Below, piece after piece: positions 45,598 to 54,876 of a stretch of DNA of 64,000 bases; position 1 is the first letter of the stretch; each line of letters begins with the position of its first letter. The DNA is from CAIOYC01 sp965277345 (GTDB lineage: Bacteria > Pseudomonadota > Alphaproteobacteria > Caulobacterales > Caulobacteraceae). The notes below the pieces were generated by a model. That model ran no database searches, was not told the origin of the DNA, and worked only from the letters and a program-made list of their open reading frames with translations. The stretch lies in assembly GCA_965277345.1 (NCBI GenBank), contig CBDICI010000002.1:186001-250000 (forward strand), read 5' to 3'. Both the position numbers and the translations under genes were made by a program.

Positions 45598-47373
45598 ATG
45601 AAACAGTTCATTTTGACGCTCGCGGGCGTCTTTGCCGGCCTGCTGCTGTTCTTCATCGGCGTGCCCATCGTGCTGCTGATGGCGGTGGCCAGCTCGGCCA
45701 GGCCGACGCCGCCGCCGGCCAACAGCCTGCTGACGCTGGACCTGCGCCAGGCGCTGGCGGACCAGGACAGCGCCAACCCCTTCGCCTTCCTCGGCGGCAG
45801 GTCGCTGTCGGTGATCTCGGTGGTGGAGACGCTGCACCGCGCGGAGCGGGACGGCCGGGTCAAGGGCCTGCTGATTCGCCTGCCGGAGGGCGGGGTCGCT
45901 CCGGCCGCGGCGGACGAGCTGCGCCTCGCCATCCGCGCCTTCCGCGCCACGGGCAAGCCGGTGCTGGCGCACAGCCAGGGCCTCTATGCCTCCGGCGTCT
46001 CCACCGCCACCTACATGCTGGGCAGCGCCTCGGGCGATTTCTGGATGCAGCCGGGGGCGGCGCTGCAGTCGGTGGGGCTGTCGGCCAGCGAGACCTTCTT
46101 CAAGCGCGCGTTCGACAAGTACGGCGTCCATGCCGACTATCAGCAGCGCTATGAATACAAGAATGCGGTGAACCCGTTCCTCTATTCCGACTTCACCCCG
46201 GCCCACCGCGAGGCGGAGCTGGGCTGGATGACCTCGGTCTATGAGAGCGAGCTGGCGGCGGCGGCCGCCGACCGCAAGCTCGACCCCGCCAGGCTGCGCG
46301 CCGCGCTGGAGGCCGGCCCCTATGCCGCGGAGGACGCCAGGGCGCGCAACCTGATCGACCATGTGGGCCAGGTGGACGAGGCGGAGGCGGCGCTGCGCAA
46401 GGCCACGGGGGACGCGCAGTGGGTCGATTTCGCCACCTACAAGGCCAGCGCCCCGGCCAATACGGCGAACGCGGGGACCAGCCTCGCGGTGATCGGCGCG
46501 GAGGGCGACATCGTCACCGGCACGTCCAGCAACGGCGGACTGAACGGCCAGTCGGGCGTCTATTCCGACGACGTGGCCAAGGCCTTCCATGACGCCATCG
46601 ACGATCGGACGGTCAAGGCCATCGTGTTCCGCGTCTCCTCGCCCGGCGGCTCGGATACCGCGTCGGAGCAGATCCTGGCCGGCGTGCGGGCGGCCAAGGC
46701 CGCCGGCAAGCCGGTGGTGGTGTCCATGGGGACCTATGCGGCGTCCGGCGGCTATTGGATATCGTCGGAGGCGTCGGAGATCATCGCCGAGCCCACCACC
46801 CTCACCGGCTCCATCGGCGTGTTCGGCGGCAAGTTCGCGCTCGGCGAGGCGCTCGGCCGGTTCGGCATCGACCAGCGCTCCATCGGCGTGGGCGGCGATT
46901 TCGCCGGCGCCTTCTCCTCCGCCCAGCCGTTCACGCCCGTCCAGAGCGCGCAGGTCTCCGCCTGGATGGACCGCATCTACGCCGGCTTCGTCGCCCGCGT
47001 GGCGGAAGGGCGCCGCCTGCCGGTGGAGCGCGTGCGCGAGATCGCCAGGGGCCGGGTCTGGACCGGCGCGCAGGCCAGACAGCTCGGCCTGGTGGACGGC
47101 CTCGGCGGCTTTCTGGATGCGGTGCGTGAGGCCAAGCGGCTGGCGCACCTGCCGCTCGATCAGGCGGTGCAACTGAAGACCCTGCCGGCGCGCAAGTCCC
47201 CGTTCGCCGTCTTCTCCCACGCCCTGGGCGTCTCCTCGGCCTCGCTGCAGACGCTGGCGGCCTCGGCCTGGATCCTCGGCGATCCCCGGGCGCAGGGGGT
47301 GATGGACGCGATGATCCGCGCCCGCCTGGGCCCCGACGCCGCCACCGTGCGCGCGCCGACGCCGGTGCGGTAG
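45598..47373 (+). CDS. sppA: Signal peptide peptidase SppA, 67 kDa type
   Basis: SppA is a membrane-anchored serine/lysine protease that degrades cleaved signal peptides in the periplasm. The 591-residue protein has one N-terminal anchor (FILTLAGVFAGLLLFFIGVP) and two tandem S49 domains, as in the E. coli long form. Lys188 (EYKNAVNPF) and Ser383 (TYAASGGYW) match the catalytic Lys/Ser pair split between the two domains. ATG 45598 puts the anchor at the start, as in homologues. It lies 165 bases after tRNA-Pro and is probably transcribed on its own. Confidence 0.95.
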   Translation: MKQFILTLAGVFAGLLLFFIGVPIVLLMAVASSARPTPPPANSLLTLDLRQALADQDSANPFAFLGGRSLSVISVVETLHRAERDGRVKGLLIRLPEGGVAPAAADELRLAIRAFRATGKPVLAHSQGLYASGVSTATYMLGSASGDFWMQPGAALQSVGLSASETFFKRAFDKYGVHADYQQRYEYKNAVNPFLYSDFTPAHREAELGWMTSVYESELAAAAADRKLDPARLRAALEAGPYAAEDARARNLIDHVGQVDEAEAALRKATGDAQWVDFATYKASAPANTANAGTSLAVIGAEGDIVTGTSSNGGLNGQSGVYSDDVAKAFHDAIDDRTVKAIVFRVSSPGGSDTASEQILAGVRAAKAAGKPVVVSMGTYAASGGYWISSEASEIIAEPTTLTGSIGVFGGKFALGEALGRFGIDQRSIGVGGDFAGAFSSAQPFTPVQSAQVSAWMDRIYAGFVARVAEGRRLPVERVREIARGRVWTGAQARQLGLVDGLGGFLDAVREAKRLAHLPLDQAVQLKTLPARKSPFAVFSHALGVSSASLQTLAASAWILGDPRAQGVMDAMIRARLGPDAATVRAPTPVR

Positions 47374-47391
47374 GGCGGCTCAACCTCCCGT

Positions 47392-47470
47392 CCTGTCATC
47401 CCGGAAGGCGCGACGAGCTACCCGGGACCCAGCGCGAGGCATCACAGGCCGGAGACCTCAATCCCGGTTC
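47392..47470. repeat. Truncated family B repeat, copy 3
   Basis: CCTGTCATCCCGGAAGGCGC followed by CCCGGGACC matches the left arm of the family B element; the right arm is decayed (GAGACCTCAATCCCGG). It lies after sppA. Confidence 0.7.
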
Positions 47471-47475
47471 AGCCC

Positions 47476-47508
47476 AAAGAAAAAGGGGCGGCCCAAAGGC
47501 CGCCCCCT
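47476..47508 (-). terminator. Rho-independent terminator of the third TonB receptor gene
   Basis: Read on the minus strand, GGGGCGGCC-TTT-GGGCCGCCCC forms a strong stem directly followed by TTTTTCTTT. It lies about 20 bases past the receptor stop codon at 47529. Confidence 0.9.
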
Positions 47509-47528
47509 GATCGTGTCTGGTATCGGCC

Positions 47529-50500
47529 TTAGAACTTCTTCGTCACCCGGGCATAGTACGACCGGCCGATCATCACTTCGTCGGAATAGCCGATGGCGGC
47601 GTCGCCGATCCTGAACTGACCGGTGGACTCCAGCGGAGGCGCCTCGTCGAACAGGTTGCTGATTCCAACGGTTACTTCGGCGTCGAATTGCGGCAGGCGC
47701 TTGCGCACGGACACAGTATGGAAGATCAGCGCCTCGGTCTCGTACTTGTAATGAACCGCCGTGGGAATTGCGGCGCCGGTCGTCGGGCTCAAAGTCGTTG
47801 CATAACGACTCGTCGGTGAAGTGTCGAAGCCAATGAACGAGGTGTCGGAACCTTTACCGACGCCGCTGACGCGCCAGAACACAGTCCAATCACGCAGATC
47901 GTACTGGATATTGATGTCGCCGCTCATCGCAGGCGCGTCATAATTATAGGTGCCCCCATTGTAGTTAGTCGGGATAGAGTTACCCAGCAGTCGCCTCTTG
48001 TCAGAGAAGGTAAAGGTGGCCTTCGTCTCCACACTTAACTTACCAAATTCACCGAAGTTATGATCCATATGAATGTTGGCGTCGAGGAAACGAACCCCCT
48101 GCGAAGCGACATTCACGTAATTGTTGTTAACCGAGATGATGTTGAAGTAGGTCGGCGACGTCGGGTTCAGGTCGCGCTTATACAAGGAGCAGAACGCGGT
48201 CACGCCCTGCAGGCACTGCGAGATGATGTTGTAGGCGCCGAAGGTGGCGACCTCGTTGTGGACCTGAATATCGGTGTAATCGACAGACACCGCCAGATTA
48301 GACCAACGATCAATGCCGAAGTGCTTGGGCGAAACGATAAATCCAATGCTCTTGGCCTGAGAGGTTTCGGCTTGGAGGCTGCCTTTGCCGCCGCCAGTGG
48401 AGAGAGTCGCGCTCGACCCACCGCCAGGATTTTGCACACCGACATAGTTGTTCGGAATGCCCAAGGCCGCGCAAGCGTTCTGGATGGTCTGGCTTGGGTT
48501 GTTGGTGCCGTAATTGTAGCAAGGATCGACAGAACTCTGCCCCGAGAAACTGGTCTGGTGGGCGAGATAAAGTTCATACAGCGCCGGAGCACGGAAGGAG
48601 GTGCCCACCGACCCACGGAAGCGCAGGTCGGGGATAACCGTCCAGTTGCCCGACACCTTGTAGGTGCTGGTCGAACCGTAGCTGTCATAGTCGCTGTAAC
48701 GACCGGACAGGTCGAAGCTCAGGTTCTTGACGAACGGGAAGTCCTTCAGGATCGGCACGGTGACTTCGGCATAGACTTCCTTCACCGCGTCGGAGCCGAC
48801 CGTATGGCCCGCGGCCGAGAAGCCCCAGGAGTTGCCGGCCTGGACCTGCGGGTCGGGGGTGTCGTCGATATGGTCGTGACGATAGGAGGCGCCGATGGCC
48901 AGGGAGACCACCCCCGCCGGCAGGGTAAACAGGTCGCCGGTAATGTCGCCTTCCAGAATATACTGGTCGTATGTAGTAGTTCCGTTTGCTTTGAAGAACA
49001 GGAAGTTCCGCTCGGCCTGGGTGAAGTTGCCGCTCAGCACGCGCTGGCTGAACAGGGGAATGCCGTTCGGTAGGTTGGCGCAGCTATAGTTCGAGACATT
49101 GATGATCCCTACTGTCGTGCAGGGCGCCGCGGAATTGGTCAGCGCATCCGTGCGATCCAGATATATCTGATCGACCGAGTAGTCTGCGTCCGACCGCGAA
49201 TAGACGCCGTAAACATCGTAGCTGAAGCGGCTGAACCAGCCCGCATTAGCGAAATCACCCTTAAGGCCCACCACACCACGGTAATACTTCACGTTCTGGT
49301 GAGAGTCATAAGGTTGTTCTATGATCGGATAGATGGGATTAACCCCGGTGCCCGCGAAGATATTGTTCGGGTTGCCACCGATGAAGGCCGCGTTCAGCGC
49401 ATTACCCGCCGCGCCGCTGCCCGGGAAATACTGACGCGCGCCATTCTGGGTCGAAATCCGGTCGTTGAACAGCAATTGACCGTAAAGCTGGGTGTGCGAA
49501 GTGAAGTCGTAGGCCGCGTTCAGGTTGGCCGAGAAGTGCTTGTCCGGGCTGATCACAGACGCGCGGTCAACATAGGGGCTTGTATAGTTGCCGTAGCCGA
49601 ATGTGCCTGGGAAGCCGTTTCTCGCCTGACGCGCGAAGGTAGCCGCAATGCTCGCCGGCACGTCATTGCCGCCCGCATAGCCCGGATATGCGTAACCCGG
49701 CTGCAGGTACTGGATCGTGGCGCTTTGCCCTTGCGGCTTGCCCGTCGCCGGGTTTATCGCCGTATAGCTCACCGCGATGTCGTTGTTTGACGAGTTATAA
49801 CACTTGTAGTTATGGCCATCGTTCGCCGTGGTGCCGACGAAGTCGGCCCGCGCGCCGGTGGTGGGATTGAAAACGTAATCCTCAGCGCAACTGGTGTAGT
49901 AGCGCTGGCCGCGCGAAACGCGCTCCTGCTCGAAATATTCGCCGCCGATGTCGATATAGCCCTTGTCGAAGGTCTTGCCGAATTCGCCGCTGATCGAATA
50001 GGCGTTGCCGCCCGCCAATTCTGCCTGGCTGGTATAGGCCGACAGGCTGCCGCCGTCGTGTTTGCGCTTGGTGATGATGTTCACCACGCCCGCCACAGCG
50101 TCCGATCCGTAGATCGATGAGGCCCCGTCGCGCAGCACTTCGATACGCTCGATCGAATATTCCGGGATGGTGTCGAGGCTGACGGGCCCGACGGTGCCGC
50201 TGATGCCCGCGGGGCCGAGGCGCTTGCCGTCGAGCAGGATGATGGTGCGCTGGGCGCCGAGGCGGCTGAGCGCCAAGGTCTTGTTGCCCGCGCCGCCGGT
50301 GGTGACGAAGCCGGTGAGCTGGTCGCCCGTCTGGAAGGTGCCGGTGGCGATGGAGGACTGCTGCAACAGCGACGCGGTATCGGCATAGCCCGAGAGGCTG
50401 GCCTGCTCCGCGGTGATGACCTGGATCGGGTCCGGCGAGGTGAAGGAGTCGCGCTTGATGCGCGAGCCGGTGACGACCACGTCGTCGGTGCAGTTGCCGT

Positions 50501-50624
50501 TCTTGTCGGGCGACGGGCAGTTCTGGGTGCTCTGCGCGAAGGCGTGGCCGGTCAGCAGGGTGAATGCGGCGCCGGCCACAAGGGTGGACGCCAGCAGTCG
50601 CGCGCGATGTGAACTGTGTTGCAA
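47529..50624 (-). CDS. TonB-dependent receptor (third, unrelated to loci A and B)
   Basis: The 1031-residue receptor has a signal peptide (LLASTLVAGAAFTLLTGHAF), a short cysteine pair (CPSPDKNGNC), the TonB-box-like DDVVVTGSRIKRDSF, a plug (TLALSRLGAQRTIILLDGKR, IERIEVLRDGASSIYGSDAV) and a long barrel ending YYARVTKKF. TTG 50624 is chosen because GGAGG lies eight bases upstream and the signal peptide starts there. Plug sequence places it with the large caulobacterial receptors that take up carbohydrates or peptides; the ligand is unknown. A strong terminator follows. The upstream region holds two inverted repeats. Confidence 0.9.
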   Translation of the reverse strand: MQHSSHRARLLASTLVAGAAFTLLTGHAFAQSTQNCPSPDKNGNCTDDVVVTGSRIKRDSFTSPDPIQVITAEQASLSGYADTASLLQQSSIATGTFQTGDQLTGFVTTGGAGNKTLALSRLGAQRTIILLDGKRLGPAGISGTVGPVSLDTIPEYSIERIEVLRDGASSIYGSDAVAGVVNIITKRKHDGGSLSAYTSQAELAGGNAYSISGEFGKTFDKGYIDIGGEYFEQERVSRGQRYYTSCAEDYVFNPTTGARADFVGTTANDGHNYKCYNSSNNDIAVSYTAINPATGKPQGQSATIQYLQPGYAYPGYAGGNDVPASIAATFARQARNGFPGTFGYGNYTSPYVDRASVISPDKHFSANLNAAYDFTSHTQLYGQLLFNDRISTQNGARQYFPGSGAAGNALNAAFIGGNPNNIFAGTGVNPIYPIIEQPYDSHQNVKYYRGVVGLKGDFANAGWFSRFSYDVYGVYSRSDADYSVDQIYLDRTDALTNSAAPCTTVGIINVSNYSCANLPNGIPLFSQRVLSGNFTQAERNFLFFKANGTTTYDQYILEGDITGDLFTLPAGVVSLAIGASYRHDHIDDTPDPQVQAGNSWGFSAAGHTVGSDAVKEVYAEVTVPILKDFPFVKNLSFDLSGRYSDYDSYGSTSTYKVSGNWTVIPDLRFRGSVGTSFRAPALYELYLAHQTSFSGQSSVDPCYNYGTNNPSQTIQNACAALGIPNNYVGVQNPGGGSSATLSTGGGKGSLQAETSQAKSIGFIVSPKHFGIDRWSNLAVSVDYTDIQVHNEVATFGAYNIISQCLQGVTAFCSLYKRDLNPTSPTYFNIISVNNNYVNVASQGVRFLDANIHMDHNFGEFGKLSVETKATFTFSDKRRLLGNSIPTNYNGGTYNYDAPAMSGDINIQYDLRDWTVFWRVSGVGKGSDTSFIGFDTSPTSRYATTLSPTTGAAIPTAVHYKYETEALIFHTVSVRKRLPQFDAEVTVGISNLFDEAPPLESTGQFRIGDAAIGYSDEVMIGRSYYARVTKKF

Positions 50625-50720
50625 CTCGATATCCTCCAACCGCTGGCTGCGGCGAATCCGGTGCGTCAATGCGGAGGGCCCCCTACCGCACCTTCTCGCT
50701 AACGGCGGGCGCCGGGCGCC

Positions 50721-50777
50721 GTCAATACAATTGACACAAACCCGCCACACCGATGTCAACGTGTCGCAAGGTTGACA
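50721..50777. promoter_or_regulatory. Two inverted repeats with TTGAC half-sites upstream of the third TonB receptor
   Basis: GTCAAT-ACA-ATTGAC (50721-50735) is a perfect inverted repeat with a three-base spacer. TGTCAAC (50754-50760) and GTTGACA (50771-50777) form a second pair around ten bases. All half-sites share TTGAC. They lie about 100-150 bases before the receptor start and before the divergent rhodanese-like gene, a natural place for an operator. TTGACA also resembles a -35 box, so part of this may be promoter. Confidence 0.5.
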
Positions 50778-50888
50778 CAGTTTTAACGCCCTCACCGCGC
50801 CATGCGGCGGAACGGGATCGGTGGAGACTGTCGGGCCGGGGCCGCAAGGTCGGTTCCCAAGTGCGACGAGGCGTCCTACCTTTGGGGC

Positions 50889-51293
50889 ATGATGGATATC
50901 CGCACCGTAACGCCCGACTTCGCCGTGGCGCCGCAGATCGAGCCCGCGGACCTCGCCGCCGCCAAGGCGCGGGGCTTCACCCTGGTGATCAACAACCGGC
51001 CGGACGGCGAGGCGCCGGACCAGCCGACCAGCGCCGAGATACAGGCGGCGGCGGCGGCGGCCGGGCTGGATTATGTGCACGTGCCCGTGGTCGGCCGGCC
51101 GGGCGAGGCGCAGGTCGAGGCGGTGTCCGCCGCGCTGACGGAGGCCAAGGGCCCGGTGCTGGCCTTCTGCCGCTCGGGCACGCGCTCCATCGTCACCTGG
51201 GCGCTCGGCCAGGCGGCGGGCGGGCGGCGCACCCGGGAGGATTTGGTCGGCCTCGGACAGGCGGCAGGCTACGACCTCACCGGCGTCGTTTGA
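50889..51293 (+). CDS. TIGR01244-type sulfurtransferase/phosphatase-like protein
   Basis: The 134-residue protein matches the TIGR01244/DUF442 group, the N-terminal domain also found in Blh proteins. Markers are VAPQIEPADLAAAKARGF, VINNRPDGEAPDQP, the middle YVHVPVVG and the active loop AFCRSGTRS, in which the cysteine is the presumed nucleophile. Relatives take part in sulfide or persulfide handling. It starts at ATG 50889 (or 50892). It diverges from the TonB receptor, and no other sulfur genes are adjacent. Confidence 0.87.
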   Translation: MMDIRTVTPDFAVAPQIEPADLAAAKARGFTLVINNRPDGEAPDQPTSAEIQAAAAAAGLDYVHVPVVGRPGEAQVEAVSAALTEAKGPVLAFCRSGTRSIVTWALGQAAGGRRTREDLVGLGQAAGYDLTGVV

Positions 51294-51296
51294 GGC

Positions 51297-51452
51297 CTAG
51301 CGTGAAAGGGCGACGCGGACCGCGCCCATGGGGAGCGGCTCCTCGTGACAGCCGGAGAGGGTAATGAACAGCTGCATCGCCATGAGACAGAGCAGGGCCG
51401 CCACCGGCGGCTGGAGCCGTTTTGAGACGAAAACCGCGGCGTGGGCGGCCAT
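51297..51452 (-). CDS. Possible small lipoprotein or membrane peptide, 51 residues
   Basis: An ATG at 51452, eight bases after AAGGA, opens a frame of 51 residues with a hydrophobic stretch (PVAALLCLMAMQLFITLSG) ending in a lipobox-like LSGC, then a short polar tail. It lies between two plus-strand genes on the opposite strand. I do not recognise a family. The only support is the signal-like composition and the ribosome-binding site, so it may be chance. Confidence 0.3.
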   Translation of the reverse strand: MAAHAAVFVSKRLQPPVAALLCLMAMQLFITLSGCHEEPLPMGAVRVALSR

Positions 51453-51518
51453 GGGGCGCATCCTTACTGAAATCCTGACCCCGCTTCGCAAGGACCGGGC
51501 CGCGGACGGGACCCGCCG

Positions 51519-52400
51519 GTGATCCCCTTCGTGCGCGAGATCGATCCGGCCTATGGGCGGGCGGTGGTGGTCTCCCCGCTGGTGCGGCGGGTGACCGCCC
51601 ACAATCCGGGCCCGTTCACCTATCTCGGCACGGGGACCTATATCGTCGGCCACGGCGAGGTGGCGGTGATCGACGCCGGGCCGGACCTGCCCGACCATCT
51701 CGAAGCGCTGGTGAGCGCGCTGGACGGGGAGCGGGTGACGGCGATCCTCACCACCCACACCCATGCGGACCACTCGCCCCTGTCTCATCCGCTGGCCGCG
51801 CGCGTGGGGCGAGCGACCGTCTATGGCCGGGCCGACCCCATGCTGGGCTCTTCCGAGGCGGCGAGCGACACCGCCTTTCGCCCGGATGTGGCGGTGGCGG
51901 ACGGGCAGCGCGTCGCCGGCCCCGGTTGGACGCTGGAGGCCATCGCCACCCCCGGCCACGCCTCCAACCACGTCTGCTATGCGCTGCTGGAGGAGAATAC
52001 GCTGTTTTCCGGCGACCACGTGATGGGCTGGTCCACCACAGTGGTCTCGCCGCCTGACGGGGACATGACCGCCTATTACGCCAGCCTGACCAGAGTGGAG
52101 GCGCGGAACTTCGCCACCCTGATACCCACCCACGGCCCGCCGATTACCGAGGTTCAACCCTTCCTTTCCGCCTATCGCGCCCACCGGCTGGAGCGCGAGC
52201 GCCAGATTCTGGAGCAGATCGCGCTCGGCCGCCCGACCATCGCCGAGATGGTTCCGGCGATGTACGCGGCGGTGGATCCGCGCCTGCATCCCGCCGCCGC
52301 CCGTTCGGTGCTGGCCCACCTGATCCATCTGGTGCGCGCGGGGGTCGTCGCCACCGATGGCGAAGCCGGCCCGCTTAGCCGCTATCGGCTAACCGGTTAG
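51519..52400 (+). CDS. Metallo-beta-lactamase fold hydrolase, LACTB2-like
   Basis: The 293-residue protein has the zinc motif THTHADHSPLS, GHASNHVCY, the bridging acid in LFSGDHVMGW and the late histidine in IPTHGPPI, followed by a C-terminal winged-helix domain typical of LACTB2-type enzymes. Human LACTB2 is an endoribonuclease; bacterial relatives are usually annotated as hydrolases. No signal peptide is present. The start is GTG 51519. Its stop overlaps that of the convergent DUF1499 gene. Confidence 0.88.
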   Translation: MIPFVREIDPAYGRAVVVSPLVRRVTAHNPGPFTYLGTGTYIVGHGEVAVIDAGPDLPDHLEALVSALDGERVTAILTTHTHADHSPLSHPLAARVGRATVYGRADPMLGSSEAASDTAFRPDVAVADGQRVAGPGWTLEAIATPGHASNHVCYALLEENTLFSGDHVMGWSTTVVSPPDGDMTAYYASLTRVEARNFATLIPTHGPPITEVQPFLSAYRAHRLERERQILEQIALGRPTIAEMVPAMYAAVDPRLHPAAARSVLAHLIHLVRAGVVATDGEAGPLSRYRLTG

Positions 52401-53164
52401 TTCGGGGTCAGCGCCGCCCTGATCTGGGTGATGCGGCGGCAGTTGTGGCCGTGGTCGACCTGCCCCTGGCGGCTGATGGAGCGCAGGTCGATGCGCGATC
52501 CCGCGCCGTCGGGCCGGACGCGGACCATCAGGTCCTCCTTCATGTTCCAGAAGTTGGTGGAGACGCCCTCGATGACGCCGTGCGGCGCATCGGTGGTCAC
52601 CAGGTGCAGGCCCCGGCCGCTCACCGCCTTCAGCGCCAGGGCATAGGCCTTGTCCGTTGGCTGCATCAGGGTGATCGGCACGGCGGCGGGACAGGTGCGG
52701 GCGTTCACCTCGCCGACGGGGTGGCCCGCGTCCACCGCGGCGCCCGCCGGGACCGTCGGCGCGGCCTCCACCGGATTGGCGTCCGCGCCGCGCTGGGCGG
52801 CCAGGGCCGCGCTCGGCATCGGCGGATCGGTCCAGCTGGTGGCGACATCGTGCACCGGCGGATACTTGGCCCGCTCCGCCTGCTGCATGGACATCGCCAT
52901 ATAGACGAGAGCGCCGAGCACGACGGCCGCCAGTGCGGTCATGAATCCGACCCGAAGCCGGCTGATCGCGGCCATGAGCACGGCGACCAGGCCGAGCGCG
53001 ACGGCGACCAGCGCCAGTGGCTGGGGTGCACGATAGAGCAGGAACGCCGCCGTCCCCCACTTCAGCCAGCCGTATTTGAAGCCGAACAAGGCGAGGCCGA
53101 TCACCGCGCCGCTCATGAGGGCGAAGGCCAGCGCCAGAGAGGCCATCCAATGGGGGCGGCGCAT
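52397..53164 (-). CDS. DUF1499 membrane protein
   Basis: The 255-residue protein has three hydrophobic spans in its first 95 residues and a C-terminal soluble DUF1499 domain (AYALALKAVSGRGLHLVTTD, VEGVSTNFW-like region IEGVSTNFWNMKEDLMVRVR, DLRSISRQGQVDHGHNCRRI). The function of the family is unknown. ATG 53164 shares one base with the stop of the acyl-CoA ligase gene (TGATG), so the two are translationally coupled. Confidence 0.85.
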   Translation of the reverse strand: MRRPHWMASLALAFALMSGAVIGLALFGFKYGWLKWGTAAFLLYRAPQPLALVAVALGLVAVLMAAISRLRVGFMTALAAVVLGALVYMAMSMQQAERAKYPPVHDVATSWTDPPMPSAALAAQRGADANPVEAAPTVPAGAAVDAGHPVGEVNARTCPAAVPITLMQPTDKAYALALKAVSGRGLHLVTTDAPHGVIEGVSTNFWNMKEDLMVRVRPDGAGSRIDLRSISRQGQVDHGHNCRRITQIRAALTPN

Positions 53165-54795
53165 CACTCCGCCGCCACGGCTTCCGGCCAGCGATAGCCC
53201 TCATACTTCTGGCGGATCAGCTTCTTGTCGATCTTGCCGGTGGCGCCGAGGGGCACGGTGTCGAACACCACGTCGTTGGGCGTCCACCACTTGGCGATCT
53301 TGCCGTCGAGAAAGCTCAGGAACTCCTCCTTGGTGGCGTGCTCGCCGGGCTTGAGCTGGACGATCAGCAGCGGGCGCTCGTCCCATTTGGGATGGGGCAG
53401 GCCCACCACCGCGGCCAGGGCCGCCTTGGGGTGGCCGGCGGCGATGTTCTCGATCTCGATGGAGGATATCCACTCGCCGCCGGACTTGATCACATCCTTG
53501 GCGCGGTCGGTGATCTGCATGTAGCCGAGCGAATCCAGGGTGGCCACGTCGCCGGTGTCGAAAAAGCCCTGCTCGTCGAGGATATCGCCACCCTCCGCCT
53601 TGAAATAGGCCCTGGCCACCGAATGGCCCGCCACCTTCAGCCGGCCGAAGGTCTCGCCGTCGTGGGGCAACAGGTCGCCCTCGTCGTCGGTCAGCTTCAT
53701 GTCCACGCCCAGCGGCACGCGGCCCTGCTTCAGCCGATAGGGCATCTGTGCATCGAACGGCAGCGCCGCCACCGTGGCGCAGGGCACGCCCACAGACCCC
53801 ACCGGCGACATCTCCGTCATGCCCCACAGGTGGAGCACCTCCACGTTATAATCGTCGTTGAAGGTGCGGATGATGCTTTCCGGACAGGCGGAGCCGCCGA
53901 TCAAGACCTTCTTCAGATGCGGCAGTTTGGCGCCCGTCTTCTGCAGGTGCTGCAGCAGCATCTGGAACACGGTGGGCACGGCGGCGGAGACGGTGACCGC
54001 TTCGCTCTCCAGCAACTCAAGGATCGCCGCCCCGTCCATCTGGTTGCCGGGCAGCACCAGCTTGGCCCCCACCGCTGGGCCGGAGAAGCTGAGACCCCAG
54101 GCGTTGGCGTGGAACATGGGCACCACCATCAGCACGCTGTCGGCCGAGGAGAGGCCCTGCACGTCCGCCTGCAGGCTCATCAGCGTGTGCAGATAGTTGG
54201 AGCGGTGGGAATACAGCACGCCCTTGGGATTGCCGGTGGTGCCCGACGTGTAGCAGAGCCCCGCGGCGGTATCCTCCGCGAACCGGCCCCAGGGGCACTG
54301 GTCCGACTGGCCCTGGATAAAGCTCTCGTAGGAGACGCCCTCAAGCTCGCCCGGCACGTGCGCGTCGGAGGTCAGCCAGACGATCCGCTCCACCTTGGGG
54401 CACTGGCCGATGACGCCTTGCAGGATCGGGGCGGTGACGGTGTCCGCCAGGATGATGCGATCCTCGGCGTGGTTGATGATGTAGATCAGCTGTTCGGCGA
54501 ACAGGCGCGGGTTCAGCGTGTGGCAGACCGCGCCGATGCCCATGACGCCGTACCAGGCCTCGATATGGCGGGCGGTGTTGAAGGCCAGGGTGGCCACCCG
54601 GTCGCCCGGCTTGATCCCGTGCGCGAGCAGCGCGTTGGACAGCTTCTTGGCGCGGGCGCGGATCTGGCCATAGGTGGTGCGCACGATACCGCCCTCGATG
54701 GAACGGCTGACCACCTCGCGGCCGCCATGCCACGTCGCCCCGTGATCCAGGATCTTGTCGACCGTCAGCGGCCAGTCCTGCATCAAGCCTTCCAT
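53164..54795 (-). CDS. Fatty acyl-CoA ligase (AMP-forming)
   Basis: The 543-residue enzyme activates a carboxylic acid with ATP and loads it on CoA. It has the P-loop-like YTSGTTGNPKGVLYSH, the A5 motif HLWGMTEMSP, A7 (FDTGDVATLD), A8 (ITDRAKDVIKSGGEWISSIE) and the A10 lysine in GATGKIDKKLIR. The sequence around LFAEQLIYIINHAEDRIILA is typical of medium/long-chain and 3-methylmercaptopropionate ligases (DmdB/FadD3-like group). GGGAGAAGG precedes the ATG. It is co-transcribed with DUF1499. Confidence 0.93.
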   Translation of the reverse strand: MEGLMQDWPLTVDKILDHGATWHGGREVVSRSIEGGIVRTTYGQIRARAKKLSNALLAHGIKPGDRVATLAFNTARHIEAWYGVMGIGAVCHTLNPRLFAEQLIYIINHAEDRIILADTVTAPILQGVIGQCPKVERIVWLTSDAHVPGELEGVSYESFIQGQSDQCPWGRFAEDTAAGLCYTSGTTGNPKGVLYSHRSNYLHTLMSLQADVQGLSSADSVLMVVPMFHANAWGLSFSGPAVGAKLVLPGNQMDGAAILELLESEAVTVSAAVPTVFQMLLQHLQKTGAKLPHLKKVLIGGSACPESIIRTFNDDYNVEVLHLWGMTEMSPVGSVGVPCATVAALPFDAQMPYRLKQGRVPLGVDMKLTDDEGDLLPHDGETFGRLKVAGHSVARAYFKAEGGDILDEQGFFDTGDVATLDSLGYMQITDRAKDVIKSGGEWISSIEIENIAAGHPKAALAAVVGLPHPKWDERPLLIVQLKPGEHATKEEFLSFLDGKIAKWWTPNDVVFDTVPLGATGKIDKKLIRQKYEGYRWPEAVAAE

Positions 54796-54876
54796 ACGCC
54801 TTCTCCCACCGGCTATTTGCCCCTAAGCCTAATCGCAGCGCGCCCGGCGGGCAACGCGGCGTAGCGGCGGAATGGC

